Shown piece by piece: positions 40,547 through 49,232 of a stretch of DNA of 64,000 nucleotides. The notes under the pieces are model-generated. The model was not told the DNA's origin. It ran no database searches and saw only the letters and a program-made list of their open reading frames with translations. Source of the DNA: Dactylosporangium aurantiacum (lineage in GTDB: Bacteria > Actinomycetota > Actinomycetes > Mycobacteriales > Micromonosporaceae); the NCBI RefSeq assembly GCF_000716715.1, contig NZ_JNYJ01000012.1, positions 85,388 through 149,387 of the forward strand, in the 5' to 3' direction. Positions within the stretch are counted from its first letter, which is position 1. Each line of letters starts with the position of its first letter. The position numbers were made by a program, and so were the translations under genes.

Positions 40547-40552
40547 TACGGT
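40547..40552 (+). promoter_or_regulatory. -10 element of a leaderless promoter, TIGR03089 gene
   Basis: TACGGT ends 6 nt before the GTG at 40559. Confidence 0.5.
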
Positions 40553-40558
40553 GGTCGG

Positions 40559-41320
40559 GTGACTGACGCCTCGCAGCTGGCCCGGCCGGCCGGCGCGCGC
40601 CCCGCCGGGGCGGACGCGCCGGTGCTCACCCAACACGAGCCGGACGGCCGGCGCACCGCACTGACCGCGGCGCAGCTCGGCGGCTGGGCTGCCCGCACCG
40701 CCGGGCTGCTGCACGACTGCGGCCTCGGCGCCGGCAGCCGCGCCGCGGTCCTGCTGCCGCCGCACTGGCGCACCGCGGCCGCGCTGCTCGGCGCCTGGTC
40801 GCTGGGTGTGACCGTGTCGTTCCAGCTGGCCGCGACCGCGGGGCTGCCGGCCGTCGGCCCGGACGCGGGTGTGCCGTTCGACGTGGTGTTCGCCGCCAGG
40901 GAGCGGCTCGGCTCGTGGCTGGAGGACGTCCCCGACGCGCCGCACCGGTTCGTGTTCGGCGACGGCGGCGCGACCCACCGCGACCCGCGCGACGTCATCG
41001 GCTACCGCGACTTCGAGGCGGCGGTCGCGGCCTACCCGGCGGACGTGCCGGCGCCCGCCCTGGTCCGGACCGGCTCGGCGGCCAGCGGCGACGGCACCAC
41101 GTACGGGCAGTGGGGCAGCATCGCCCGGGAGATCGCCGAGCGGCAGGACCTGCGCGCCGGGGACCGGGTCCTGATCGACGCCACCGAGCATGAGCACCCG
41201 GTGAAGTGGCTGCTCGCGCCGCTGTCCGTGGGGGCCTCGATCATCCTGTGCGGCGACCCGGCCCGGCTGGACGAGATCGCCGCCGCGGAAGGCGCCACCC
41301 GGATCTTCGGCGGCGCGTAG
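40559..41320 (+). CDS. TIGR03089-family protein (acyl-CoA synthetase N-domain-like)
   Basis: A 253-residue protein of an actinomycete-specific family that resembles the N-terminal half of AMP-forming acyl-CoA synthetases but lacks the adenylation core and C-terminal lid. Visible landmarks: ALTAAQLGGWAARTAGLLHD, GAGSRAAVLLPPHWRTAAALLGAWSLGVTV, ALVRTGSAASGDGTTYGQWG, and a terminal WLLAPLSVGASIILCGDPAR. It probably has no ligase activity. The GTG start is leaderless. Convergent with the lyase-like gene across a hairpin. Function unknown. Confidence 0.8.
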   Translation: MTDASQLARPAGARPAGADAPVLTQHEPDGRRTALTAAQLGGWAARTAGLLHDCGLGAGSRAAVLLPPHWRTAAALLGAWSLGVTVSFQLAATAGLPAVGPDAGVPFDVVFAARERLGSWLEDVPDAPHRFVFGDGGATHRDPRDVIGYRDFEAAVAAYPADVPAPALVRTGSAASGDGTTYGQWGSIAREIAERQDLRAGDRVLIDATEHEHPVKWLLAPLSVGASIILCGDPARLDEIAAAEGATRIFGGA

Positions 41321-41332
41321 CCCCTCGGCGAC

Positions 41333-41361
41333 GCGCGGTGCCGGGGTTATGGGCGCCGCGC
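41333..41361. terminator. Bidirectional hairpin between convergent genes
   Basis: GCGCGGTGCC pairs with GGCGCCGCGC (one G-T pair) around a 9-nt loop, midway between the stops at 41320 and 41377. No T-run. Confidence 0.5.
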
Positions 41362-41376
41362 CGCCGGTACGCGCGG

Positions 41377-42513
41377 TCAGAGCCCTTTCGCGTGCGCCTG
41401 GAGGGCGCGGTCCACCAGTACACCGGCGGCATCCGGCGATTCGGCCGGCCGGCCGCGGCGGGCGAGGTTGCCGCGCATGACGTCCGGGTGCACGAGCAGC
41501 CGCTCCAGCGCGGTCCGCAGCCACGACGCCGCGGAGCCGGTGCACACGAACAGCTCCCGCAGGGGCCGCCACTCCGCGTGCCAGGCACCGGCGGCGCGTT
41601 CGTGCTCGTGGGCCATCGCGGCGAGAAGGCTGGCGACGAGGCCCGGCGCGGAGCCCGCGCTGCCGAGGGCGCAGACGGCCGCGACCGGGTCGCGCCGGTC
41701 GGCCGCCGCCGAGCCGCCGGCGGCCTCGTCGACCTCGTCCTGCGCCATGAGGGTCAGGTCCCGGGCGACCTTCGCCACGATCCCGGCGGCCGCGCCGAGC
41801 GCCCCGGCGAGGTCCGCGATCCGGGTGCGCTCGGTGTGCCAGGGCAGCACCGGCTCACCGAGGCCGAGGATCGTGGCGAGGCCCTCGACGAGGTCCGGCC
41901 CGTCGTCGCCGAACGGGGCGAGGGTCCCCGCGGCGCCGCCGAGCTGCACCGCGAGCCGCTCCCGCCGCACCTGGTCCAGCCGCCGGCGGGCGGCGTCGAG
42001 CCCGCCGAGCCAGCCCGCCGCCTTCAGCCCGAACGTCGTGGGCACCGCCTGCCGCAGCAGGGTCCGGCCGATCATGCGGGTGTCGCGGTGCTCGCGGGCG
42101 AGCCGGGCGGCCTGGTCGGCGCACGCGGCGAGATCGGCGAGCAGCGGCCGCAGTGCCTGCGCCGCGACGAGCATGCCGGCGGTGTCCAGGACGTCCTGGC
42201 TGGTGGCGCCGAGGTGCACGGACGGCCCGGCCGGGCCGGCGAGGGTCCGCAGCGTCTCCACCAGCGGCACGACGGGATTGCCGCTGGCCTCGGCGCGGGC
42301 GCCGAGGTCGGCCGCGTCGAAGTGCTCGGGCCGGGCGCAGGCGGCGATCGCGTCGGCGTCGGCCTGGGGGATCAGGCCGCTGAACGCCTGCACCTGTGCC
42401 AGGGCCGACTCGACCTGCAGCATCGCGGTCAGCCAGGCCTCGTCACCGACGGCCGCGGCGACCTCGCCGCGGGCCAGCACGCCGTCGAACAGGCTCGAAG
42501 AGTTCGGTTTCAT
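41377..42513 (-). CDS. Fumarase/aspartase-superfamily protein, PcaB-like, with an eroded signature loop
   Basis: A 378-residue protein closest in pattern to 3-carboxy-cis,cis-muconate cycloisomerase (PcaB) and adenylosuccinate lyases. MKPNSSSLFDGVLARGEVAA resembles the PcaB N-terminus; GATSQDVLDTAGMLVAAQAL and GRTLLRQAVPTTFGLKAAGW are the first two superfamily regions. The third, diagnostic loop, normally GSSxMPxKxNPV with the catalytic Ser, reads GGSAAADRRDPVAAVCALGS (about 264-283): Met, Pro, Lys and Asn are replaced. The C-terminal LFVCTGSAASWLRTALERLL is PcaB-like. No other protocatechuate genes are near. I regard catalysis as doubtful. ATG 42513 follows weak ribosome-binding sequence; the -10 candidate TAGAGT is at 42656-42661. 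Confidence 0.7.
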   Translation of the reverse strand: MKPNSSSLFDGVLARGEVAAAVGDEAWLTAMLQVESALAQVQAFSGLIPQADADAIAACARPEHFDAADLGARAEASGNPVVPLVETLRTLAGPAGPSVHLGATSQDVLDTAGMLVAAQALRPLLADLAACADQAARLAREHRDTRMIGRTLLRQAVPTTFGLKAAGWLGGLDAARRRLDQVRRERLAVQLGGAAGTLAPFGDDGPDLVEGLATILGLGEPVLPWHTERTRIADLAGALGAAAGIVAKVARDLTLMAQDEVDEAAGGSAAADRRDPVAAVCALGSAGSAPGLVASLLAAMAHEHERAAGAWHAEWRPLRELFVCTGSAASWLRTALERLLVHPDVMRGNLARRGRPAESPDAAGVLVDRALQAHAKGL

Positions 42514-42810
42514 GGTCGCCCCGGAGGTGTCGTGCCCGCCCTGGAGGTGTCGCGCCGCCGGAGGTGGAGGCTCGTGCGGATGGTGTCGGGCCGGTCGCCG
42601 CCGCTCGCCGTGACGGGCGTCCCGCGGACCGCGGTGCCGGAAGATCGCGATCACGACTCTATCGAGCCGCCGTGCGGCGATGTCCGACAATGCCGGATCA
42701 CGGCGGCCCGGCCCGGCGGGGTCGCCGGCAGCCGCCGTCACCGGAGTGCGGCGAGACGGCGGCCCGGGCGCCGGTGCCCGGGCCACGGTCCGGTGGCCGT
42801 GCCGCGGCGG
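42514..42810. other. Intergenic region with a strong hairpin
   Basis: 297 bp without a supported gene. It holds the minus-strand -10 candidate TAGAGT (42656-42661) for the lyase-like gene and the hairpin at 42761-42784. Confidence 0.5.
42761..42784 (-). terminator. Perfect 9-bp hairpin downstream of the 104-residue hypothetical
   Basis: GGCCCGGGC and GCCCGGGCC flank a 6-nt loop, 26 bp past the stop of the gene at 42811-43125 (minus strand). GC-only, no T-run. Confidence 0.45.
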
Positions 42811-43125
42811 CTACAGGAAATCGGTGAATCCCGGGCGGAACCGGTCGTCCGGCTTGCCGAACGTGGTGAAGACCAGGCCGCCGCGCGGCTCGACCCCGGG
42901 AAGGTGCTCGGTCATACGATGCTGTTCAACGACGCATGCCAATGCCTCTTGCAGGTCCGATTCCAGCTGGTGGACCGCCTCCTCGAGGTCCTCCTCCTTG
43001 CGTGACCAGTTGATATCGGCCTCGCGAAGCTGCTGTCCGGCCAGCTTGGCGATGGTCGACGGGTCGTTCACCGCGACTTCCAGGCGGCAGTAGATCTGCA
43101 TGATGAGCGGTTCCGTGTGCCCCAT
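42811..43125 (-). CDS. Small hypothetical protein
   Basis: A 104-residue acidic protein, not recognised. It starts MGHTEPLIMQIYCRLEVAVN; a helical middle follows (DPSTIAKLAGQQLREADINW, EEDLEEAVHQLESDLQEALA), compatible with a coiled coil, and it ends with GGLVFTTFGKPDDRFRPGFT. The A/T-rich sequence at 43130-43220, shared with the divergent VOC gene, holds its promoter; TAACCC lies 7 nt before the ATG and is a weak leaderless candidate. An in-frame start 6 codons upstream is less likely for that reason. Confidence 0.6.
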   Translation of the reverse strand: MGHTEPLIMQIYCRLEVAVNDPSTIAKLAGQQLREADINWSRKEEDLEEAVHQLESDLQEALACVVEQHRMTEHLPGVEPRGGLVFTTFGKPDDRFRPGFTDFL

Positions 43126-43221
43126 TGCACGAGGGTTACACATGAAAGATCTATGGCCAAAGAACGTGCAGATGAATTTACATCACGGCAATGCGCGCTC
43201 CGCCGTGTTTCTTTCGCCGCC

Positions 43222-43227
43222 TAAGGT
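43222..43227 (+). promoter_or_regulatory. -10 element of a leaderless promoter, VOC gene
   Basis: TAAGGT ends 6 nt before the ATG at 43234. Confidence 0.5.
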
Positions 43228-43233
43228 ACGGGC

Positions 43234-43611
43234 ATGGTGTCGTTCATCCGCAACGTTTCCTTCGACAGCGCCGACGCGTACGCCCTCGCCTCGTTCTGGG
43301 CGGGGGTGGTCGGTCACCCGGTCCACCCCGACTGCGCCCCCGGCGACGAGGAGGTCGTCATCGAGCCGCCCGGCGCGCCGCGGCTGTTCTTCCAGACCGT
43401 GCCGGAGCCCAAGACGGTCAAGAACCGGGTGCACGTGTGCCTGCAGCCCGGCGACCGCCCCCGCGACGCCGAGATCGAGCGGCTGCTGGCGCTGGGCGCG
43501 GTCCTGGCCGCCGACCACCGCGACGCCGGCGGGGGCGGCTGGGCGGTGCTGCTCGACCCGGCCGGCAACGAGTTCTGCGTGACCCGCGCGGAGGACGAAC
43601 GGCACCCGTGA
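43234..43611 (+). CDS. VOC-superfamily (glyoxalase/bleomycin-resistance-like) protein
   Basis: A 125-residue single-module protein of the vicinal oxygen chelate fold. The start VSFIRNVSFDSADAYALASF and the following WAGVVGHPVHPD match the helix after the first strand. VHVCLQPGD carries a His at the second metal position, and WAVLLDPAGNEFCV matches the DPxGNEF motif that includes the last ligand. Subfamily glyoxalase_6-like (actinomycete type). Function unknown; possibly binding or degrading a small electrophile. Leaderless start. Confidence 0.8.
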   Translation: MVSFIRNVSFDSADAYALASFWAGVVGHPVHPDCAPGDEEVVIEPPGAPRLFFQTVPEPKTVKNRVHVCLQPGDRPRDAEIERLLALGAVLAADHRDAGGGGWAVLLDPAGNEFCVTRAEDERHP

Positions 43612-43662
43612 AGATCCTGTGCGGGTCCGGTGCACGCGGGCCGGATCCGGCGGCCGGTGCGG

Positions 43663-43668
43663 CAGTGT
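43663..43668 (+). promoter_or_regulatory. Possible -10 element of a leaderless promoter, DUF4184 gene
   Basis: CAGTGT ends 7 nt before the GTG at 43676. It has the A and final T but not the first T of TAnnnT. Confidence 0.3.
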
Positions 43669-43675
43669 CGGCGGC

Positions 43676-44392
43676 GTGCCCGCGACTCTGCCGACGCATC
43701 CCCTGGCCGTCCTGCCGCTGAAGCTGTGGCGCCCGCGCTGGTTCGACGGCGTCGCCCTCGCCGTCGGCGCGACCGCGCCCGACATCGCGTACGCGCTGGG
43801 CGGCGCCCTCGTCGTGCGCAGCCACACGGTCGCGGCGATGTTCTGGTGGGGGCTGCCGGTCACGATGCTCACCGCGTGGCTGGTCCGCCTCGGCGCGCCG
43901 TCCGTGGCGGCGCACCTGCCGGGGGCGCTGCGGGAGTACGGGGTGCTGCGCCGGGTGCGCCACCCGTGGTGGGTCACCGTGGTGTCGGCGCTGCTCGGCG
44001 ACGCCAGCCACCTGCTGTGGGACCTGGTCACCCACCCCGGACCGGGCGTGGTCGCGCAGTGGCGGCTGGTGCGCGACGTGAGCGACTACGCCGCGCTGCT
44101 GCTGTTGCCGCTGTTCCTCTGGTACGTGGGGCGCCGCCACCTGATCCGGCGGTGGCACGGGCCGGCCCCGGCGGTGCCCCGGCGGCCGCTGCTGTTCTGG
44201 TCGGTCGCGGTCGAAACGTTCGCGGCGGGCGCGTTCGTCACGGGCCGGCTGGAGTACTTCGGCCCGCACGTCTTCATCGTGCGGCTGATCGTATCGGCCA
44301 TGATCGCTCTGCTGGTGGCGTCCGTGGCACTACACTTCGTGGGTGCTCCTGGAGACAGACCGGCTGCTGTTGCGGCGGTTCCACGCGGGTGA
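43676..44392 (+). CDS. DUF4184-family membrane protein
   Basis: A 238-residue integral-membrane protein. The N-terminus PATLPTHPLAVLPLKLWRPR, followed by ALAVGATAPDIAYAL, matches DUF4184, in which the conserved His (THP) and Asp (APD) are thought to form a metal site. WWVTVVSALLGDASHLLWDL contains a further Asp-His pair. Five or six hydrophobic segments follow. The GTG at 43676 is supported by a CAGTGT hexamer 7 nt upstream. The last 50 bp overlap the start of the GNAT gene in another frame. Function unknown. Confidence 0.75.
   Translation: MPATLPTHPLAVLPLKLWRPRWFDGVALAVGATAPDIAYALGGALVVRSHTVAAMFWWGLPVTMLTAWLVRLGAPSVAAHLPGALREYGVLRRVRHPWWVTVVSALLGDASHLLWDLVTHPGPGVVAQWRLVRDVSDYAALLLLPLFLWYVGRRHLIRRWHGPAPAVPRRPLLFWSVAVETFAAGAFVTGRLEYFGPHVFIVRLIVSAMIALLVASVALHFVGAPGDRPAAVAAVPRG
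44331..44336 (+). promoter_or_regulatory. -10 element of a leaderless promoter, GNAT gene
   Basis: TACACT ends 6 nt before the GTG at 44343, inside the coding region of the DUF4184 gene. Confidence 0.5.
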
Positions 44393-44876
44393 CGCCGCCG
44401 CCCTCGCCGCCTATCGTTCGGACCCGGACGTCGCCCGGTACCAGTCGTGGGACGCCCCGTTCCCGGTCGGCGACGCGCTCGCGTTCGTCACCGAGAACGC
44501 GCACCTCGACCCGGAGCGCGAGGGCTGGTTCCAGTACGCCGTCCAGGGCCGCGACAACGGGCTGCTGATCGGCGACGTCGGCGTCAACCGCGGCGACGGC
44601 GGCCGGCAGGCGGAGATCGGTTTCACGTTCGCGCCCGCGTTCCAGGGCCAGGGCTACGCGACCGAGGCCGTGGGCCGGGTCGTGCGGCACCTGCTGGTCG
44701 AGGAGGGGCTGCACCGGGTGCACGCGTCGCTCGACGCGCGCAACGAGCGCTCCGCGCGGCTGCTGGAGCGGCTCGGCTTCCGCCGTGAGGGCCTGCTGGT
44801 GCGGGCCAGCTACTGGAAGGGCGAGTGGACCGACGACCTGCTCTACGCGGTGCTCGCGTCGGAGTGGCCCTCGTAG
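44343..44876 (+). CDS. GNAT-family N-acetyltransferase (RimJ/RimL type)
   Basis: A 177-residue acetyltransferase of the Acetyltransf_3 (RimJ/RimL-like) group. LLETDRLLLRRFHAGDAAAL is the typical start, AEIGFTFAPAFQGQGYATEA carries the acetyl-CoA pyrophosphate loop (QGQGYA) and LHRVHASLDARNERSARLLE with RLGFRREG the C-terminal substrate strand. It may acetylate an N-terminus or a small molecule; the substrate is unknown. The GTG start is leaderless, and its promoter lies inside the DUF4184 gene. The 3' end overlaps the convergent ctaA by 34 bp. Confidence 0.85.
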   Translation: MLLETDRLLLRRFHAGDAAALAAYRSDPDVARYQSWDAPFPVGDALAFVTENAHLDPEREGWFQYAVQGRDNGLLIGDVGVNRGDGGRQAEIGFTFAPAFQGQGYATEAVGRVVRHLLVEEGLHRVHASLDARNERSARLLERLGFRREGLLVRASYWKGEWTDDLLYAVLASEWPS

Positions 44877-45799
44877 ACCAGCTCGCCCTCCGGCCGTGCG
44901 CCGGCCGGGCGTTCGGCGCGCGGGGACACCGCCAGCAGCAGCCCGAGCGTCGCGGTCCACACCAGGCAGGCGCCGAGCATGTGCAGCAGCACGACCGGCC
45001 AGGGCAGCCCGGTGAAGTACTGCACGAACCCGACCACGCCCTGGGCGAGCTCGACCGCCAGCAGCAGCGCCGCGGCCCGGGTGACCCGCAGCGGCGCGCC
45101 GAGCGCGCGCAGCCCGAGCCACATCGCCAGGGTCAGCCCGACCAGCACGAACACGGCGTCGCCGTGCAGCTGCGAGACCGTCTCGGGGTCGAAGCCGGTG
45201 CGGGCGGCCTTCGTGTCGCCGGAGTGCGGGCCGCTGCCGGTCACCACGGTGCCGAGCACGAGCACCACGGCCGACACGGCGGTGACGACGATCCCGGCGG
45301 TGCGGATCGCGGCCGGCGCGGTCCAGCGCGGCGGGACGTCACGGGTGCGGTGCCAGAACACGTACGCCAGGGCGATCAGCAGCATCGAGGCCAGGAAGTG
45401 CGCCATCACGGTCCACGGGTTGAGCGCCATGCGCACCGTGATCCCGCCGAGGACCCCCTGGAACACGATCCCGGCCATCATCCACACGCCCGCGGCGAGC
45501 AGCCCCGGCACCCGGCGGCGCTGCCGCCACGCCGCGGCCAGCGCGATGACGGCGATGAGCCCCAGGACGAAGGTCAGGGTCCGGTTGCCGAACTCGATGA
45601 TCCCGTGATGCCCCATCTCCTGGGTCGTCACGTAGGACTCCTCGGTGCACCGCGGCCAGGTCGGGCAGCCCAGCCCCGACCCGGTCAGCCGGACGAGCCC
45701 TCCGGTGCACACGATCCCGATGTTCGCGACCAGTGACGCGAGCGCCGCCCGGCGCAGCACCACGGGCCGGTCGAGCAGCGACGCCAGCTTCCCCAACAC
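44843..45799 (-). CDS. ctaA: Heme A synthase
   Basis: Membrane oxygenase converting heme O to heme A for cytochrome aa3; CtaA/COX15 family, 318 residues with eight hydrophobic segments. GGLVRLTGSGLGCPTWPRCT contains the conserved Cys pair of the extracellular loop; EMGHHGIIEFGNRTL, NPWTVMAHFLASMLL, SQLHGDAVFVLVGLTL and VVLLHMLGACLVW carry the paired His residues that ligate heme. Start GTG 45799 is chosen because TAGTAT ends 7 nt upstream on the minus strand; 27 further in-frame codons toward 45880 would begin upstream of that promoter. Diverges from sufR. Confidence 0.93.
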   Translation of the reverse strand: MLGKLASLLDRPVVLRRAALASLVANIGIVCTGGLVRLTGSGLGCPTWPRCTEESYVTTQEMGHHGIIEFGNRTLTFVLGLIAVIALAAAWRQRRRVPGLLAAGVWMMAGIVFQGVLGGITVRMALNPWTVMAHFLASMLLIALAYVFWHRTRDVPPRWTAPAAIRTAGIVVTAVSAVVLVLGTVVTGSGPHSGDTKAARTGFDPETVSQLHGDAVFVLVGLTLAMWLGLRALGAPLRVTRAAALLLAVELAQGVVGFVQYFTGLPWPVVLLHMLGACLVWTATLGLLLAVSPRAERPAGARPEGELVYEGHSDASTA

Positions 45800-45806
45800 C
45801 CGCCCG

Positions 45807-45812
45807 ATACTA
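45807..45812 (-). promoter_or_regulatory. -10 element of a leaderless promoter, ctaA
   Basis: Minus-strand TAGTAT ends 7 nt before the GTG at 45799. Confidence 0.55.
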
Positions 45813-45910
45813 CGCGCGGCTACATATCGCCCGTCGGCGGGTTTACTGAGGTGAGCCTTACCTTCCGTGCGTTGGATCACCCGGGAGGCGGTTTGCCAGT
45901 GTCCGGCGAA

Positions 45911-45921
45911 TTACGTAACGT
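45911..45921 (+). promoter_or_regulatory. sufR/suf operon -10 region overlapping palindromes
   Basis: TAACGT (45916-45921) ends 7 nt before the GTG at 45929. It is embedded in the palindromes TTACGTAA (45911-45918) and AACGTT (45917-45922), a plausible operator for the operon's own [Fe-S] repressor. Operator identity is inference. Confidence 0.5.
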
Positions 45922-45928
45922 TGGTGTT

Positions 45929-46669
45929 GTGAAAAACGCGGAGGTGGCGCAGGGGACTGCTGCCGCTGACGCATGCCCCCCGCTCGACGTGCGCACCCGT
46001 GACCGGGTCACGGAGCTGCTGCTGCAGCAGGGGTCGGCCACCGCGACCGAGCTGGGGCTCGCCCTCGGGCTGAGCGCCGCCGGGATCCGCCGGCACCTCG
46101 ACGCGATGCTCGCCGAGGGGCTCGTCGAGAGCCGGGAGCGCCCCGACCGGGGGCGCCGCGGCCGGGGGCGGCCCGCGCGGGTGTTCACGCTGACCGCCGC
46201 GGCCCGCGAGACGCTGCCGCACACCTATGACGATCTTGCCACGTCGGCGCTGCGGTGGATCGCCGAGCACCACGGCGAGTCGGCGGTCGCCGCGTTCGCC
46301 ATGGCCCAGGTCGCCGGCCTCGAGGAGCGCTGCAAGGCCGCCATGGCCGAGGCCGGTGACGACCCTCTCGCCCGGGCGGAGGCCCTGGCGAAGGCGTTGA
46401 CCGCCGAGGGCTACGCTGCCGGCGCGACGACCATCGCGACCGGCGGGCAGCTGTGCCAGCACCACTGCCCGGTGGCGCACGTCGCCGCCGAGTTCTCGCA
46501 GCTGTGCGAGGCCGAGACCCAGGTGATCTCCCGCCTGGTCGGCACGCACGTGCAGCGCCTGGCGACCATCGCCAACGGCGACGGCGTCTGCACCACCCAC
46601 ATCCCGGCGCCGATCGCTGGTGACCGACTCGATAGTGCCCGTCAAAATAGGCAAAGGAACGTGAGATGA
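45929..46669 (+). CDS. sufR: Iron-sulphur-sensing repressor SufR
   Basis: DeoR/ArsR-type winged-helix repressor that holds an iron-sulphur cluster and controls the suf operon; 246 residues. The HTH is [20 protein letters not shown] with [20 protein letters not shown], followed by the basic wing [16 protein letters not shown]. Cluster ligands are probably the C-terminal Cys residues in [18 protein letters not shown] and QLCEAE, with a later Cys in GVCTTH. Start GTG 45929 follows TAACGT by 7 nt; a longer frame from 45851 would begin upstream of that promoter. The stop overlaps sufB (ATGA). Confidence 0.92.
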   Translation: MKNAEVAQGTAAADACPPLDVRTRDRVTELLLQQGSATATELGLALGLSAAGIRRHLDAMLAEGLVESRERPDRGRRGRGRPARVFTLTAAARETLPHTYDDLATSALRWIAEHHGESAVAAFAMAQVAGLEERCKAAMAEAGDDPLARAEALAKALTAEGYAAGATTIATGGQLCQHHCPVAHVAAEFSQLCEAETQVISRLVGTHVQRLATIANGDGVCTTHIPAPIAGDRLDSARQNRQRNVR

Positions 46670-48072
46670 CCACTGCCGATCAGCTTGCCGGCCTCGGTCG
46701 GTACGAGTACGGCTGGGCCGACTCGGACAGCGCGGGCGCCGCGGCGCGCCGCGGCCTCAACGAGGACGTCGTGCGCGACATCTCGGCGAAGAAGAGCGAG
46801 CCGCAGTGGATGCTCGACCTGCGCCTGAAGGGCCTGCGCCTGTTCGACCGCAAGCCCATGCCGGCCTGGGGCGCGGACCTGTCGCACATCGACTTCGACA
46901 ACATCAAGTACTTCGTCCGCTCGACCGAGAAGCAGGCGGCGAGCTGGGAAGAGCTGCCCGAGGACATCAAGGCGACCTACGACAAGCTCGGCATCCCCGA
47001 GGCGGAGAAGCAGCGCCTCGTCGCCGGCGTCGCCGCGCAGTACGAGTCGGAGGTCGTCTACCACAAGATCCGCGAGGATCTCGAGGAGCAGGGCGTCATC
47101 TTCCTCGACACCGACACCGCGCTGCGTGAGCACGAGGACGTGTTCAAGGAGTACTTCGGCACCGTGATCCCGGTCGGCGACAACAAGTTCGCCGCGCTGA
47201 ACACCGCGGTGTGGTCCGGCGGCAGCTTCATCTACGTGCCCAAGGGCGTGAAGGTGGAGATCCCGCTGCAGGCCTACTTCCGGATCAACACCGAGAACAT
47301 GGGCCAGTTCGAGCGGACGCTGATCATCGTCGACGAGGACGCCTACGTCCACTACGTCGAGGGCTGCACCGCGCCGATCTACTCCTCCGACTCGCTGCAC
47401 TCCGCGGTGGTGGAGATCGTCGTGAAGAAGGGCGCCCGCTGCCGCTACACCACGATCCAGAACTGGTCGACCAACGTGTACAACCTGGTCACCAAGCGCG
47501 CCGTGTGCCACGAGGGCGCGACGATGGAGTGGATCGACGGCAACCTCGGCTCCAAGGTCACCATGAAGTACCCGGCGGTCTTCATGACCGGCGAGCACGC
47601 CAAGGGCGAGGTCATGTCGGTCGCGATGGCCGGCGAGGGCCAGCACCAGGACGCGGGCGCCAAGATGGTGCACGCCGCGCCGCACACGTCCTCGACCATC
47701 GTGTCGAAGTCGATCGCCCGCGCCGGCGGCCGCACCTCCTACCGCGGCCTGGTCCAGGTCCTGGAGGGCTCGCACCACTCGCGCTCGACGGTGAAGTGCG
47801 ACGCGCTGCTCGTCGACACGATCTCCCGCTCCGACACGTACCCCTACGTCGACATCCGCGAGGACGACGTGTCGATGGGGCACGAGGCGACGGTCTCGAA
47901 GATCAGTGACGACCAGCTGTTCTACCTGATGTCCCGCGGCCTCACCGAGGACGAGGCGATGGCGATGATCGTGCGCGGCTTCATCGAGCCGATCGCCAAG
48001 GAACTGCCCATGGAGTATGCGTTGGAGCTCAACCGGCTCATCGAGCTGCAGATGGAGGGCGCTGTCGGATGA
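46666..48072 (+). CDS. sufB: Fe-S cluster assembly protein SufB
   Basis: Scaffold subunit of the SufBC2D complex on which Fe-S clusters are built; 468 residues. Typical segments: [26 protein letters not shown], the beta-helix core [60 protein letters not shown] with the conserved Cys, and [20 protein letters not shown]. No intein is present, unlike some mycobacterial homologues. ATGA overlaps join it to sufR upstream and sufD downstream. Confidence 0.97.
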   Translation: MTTADQLAGLGRYEYGWADSDSAGAAARRGLNEDVVRDISAKKSEPQWMLDLRLKGLRLFDRKPMPAWGADLSHIDFDNIKYFVRSTEKQAASWEELPEDIKATYDKLGIPEAEKQRLVAGVAAQYESEVVYHKIREDLEEQGVIFLDTDTALREHEDVFKEYFGTVIPVGDNKFAALNTAVWSGGSFIYVPKGVKVEIPLQAYFRINTENMGQFERTLIIVDEDAYVHYVEGCTAPIYSSDSLHSAVVEIVVKKGARCRYTTIQNWSTNVYNLVTKRAVCHEGATMEWIDGNLGSKVTMKYPAVFMTGEHAKGEVMSVAMAGEGQHQDAGAKMVHAAPHTSSTIVSKSIARAGGRTSYRGLVQVLEGSHHSRSTVKCDALLVDTISRSDTYPYVDIREDDVSMGHEATVSKISDDQLFYLMSRGLTEDEAMAMIVRGFIEPIAKELPMEYALELNRLIELQMEGAVG

Positions 48073-49232
48073 GCGCCCCCGCCCGTGCCCTTACGTTGGT
48101 CCCACCGAAGACCCGCGCGCAGCAGGTCCGCTCGTTCGACGTCGCCGACTTCCCGGCCCTCACCGGCCGGGAGGAGGAGTGGCGGTTCACCCCGCTCAAG
48201 CGCCTGCGTGGTCTCGCGACCATCGAGGGCGCCGGGGCCGTCACGGGCGCCACGGCCCCGAAGGTCGAGGCCGGTGAGCTGCCCGCGGGCGTGACCGTCG
48301 CGACCGTCGACCGCAGCGACGCGCGGGTCGGCTCGGCGCTGACCCCGTTCGACCGTGTCAGCGCGCTCGCCGCCGGTGCCGCCGCCGACGCGCTGGTCGT
48401 GTCCGTCGCGGCGAACGCCGTGCCGGAGACGGCCGCCGTGGTGCGGCTGGTCGGGTCGAGCAGCGAGGTCGCGTTCGGCCACACCGTGGTCGAGGTCGGC
48501 CGGCTGGCCGAGGCGACCGTCGTGCTGGAGCAGGTCGGCACGGTCACCCTCGCCGACAACGTCGAGGTGCTCGTCGGCGACGCGGCCAGGCTCACCCTGG
48601 TCACCGTCACCGACTGGGACGCCGACGCCGTGCAGGCGCAGCACGTCCGCTTCCGGCTCGGCCGCGACGCCAAGGTCACGCACGTGCAGGTGACCCTCGG
48701 CGGCGACGTCGTGCGGCAGTACACCAGCGTGGACTACACCGGTCGCGGCGGCGAGATCGACGCGTTCGGCCTCTACTTCGCCGATGCCGGCCAGCACCTG
48801 GAGCACCGGCTGCTGGTCGACCACTCGGTGCCGGACTGCCGCAGCTACGTGTCGTACCGTGGCGCGCTGCAGGGTCAGGACTCGCACACGGTGTGGGTCG
48901 GCGACGTGCTCATCCGCGCGGAGGCGACGGGCACCGACACGTACGAGATCAACCGCAACCTGGTGCTGACCGACGGGGCGCGCGCCGACTCGGTGCCCAA
49001 CCTGGAGATCGAGACCGGCGAGGTCGCCGGCGCCGGTCACGCCAGCGCCACCGGCCGCTTCGACGACGAGCAGCTGTTCTACCTGATGTCCCGGGGCATC
49101 CCGGACGAGCAGGCCCGCAAGCTCGTGGTCCGCGGCTTCTTCGCCGAGCTGCTGCACAAGATCCCGGTCGAGTCGCTGCGCGAGCGCCTCGGCGAGGCCA
49201 TCGACACGCGGCTCGAGGCGGCTGGGGCATGA
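48069..49232 (+). CDS. sufD: Fe-S cluster assembly protein SufD
   Basis: SufB paralogue of the SufBC2D scaffold; 387 residues. The N-terminal helix region has [16 protein letters not shown]; the right-handed beta-helix follows, and the conserved C-terminal part has [20 protein letters not shown] and [20 protein letters not shown] followed by a helix ([20 protein letters not shown]). ATGA links it to sufB. Its own stop, TGA at 49230-49232, overlaps the ATG of a 63-codon repeat ORF instead of the Rieske gene, as if a repeat element had been inserted at an ancestral ATGA junction. Confidence 0.95.
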   Translation: MSAPARALTLVPPKTRAQQVRSFDVADFPALTGREEEWRFTPLKRLRGLATIEGAGAVTGATAPKVEAGELPAGVTVATVDRSDARVGSALTPFDRVSALAAGAAADALVVSVAANAVPETAAVVRLVGSSSEVAFGHTVVEVGRLAEATVVLEQVGTVTLADNVEVLVGDAARLTLVTVTDWDADAVQAQHVRFRLGRDAKVTHVQVTLGGDVVRQYTSVDYTGRGGEIDAFGLYFADAGQHLEHRLLVDHSVPDCRSYVSYRGALQGQDSHTVWVGDVLIRAEATGTDTYEINRNLVLTDGARADSVPNLEIETGEVAGAGHASATGRFDDEQLFYLMSRGIPDEQARKLVVRGFFAELLHKIPVESLRERLGEAIDTRLEAAGA

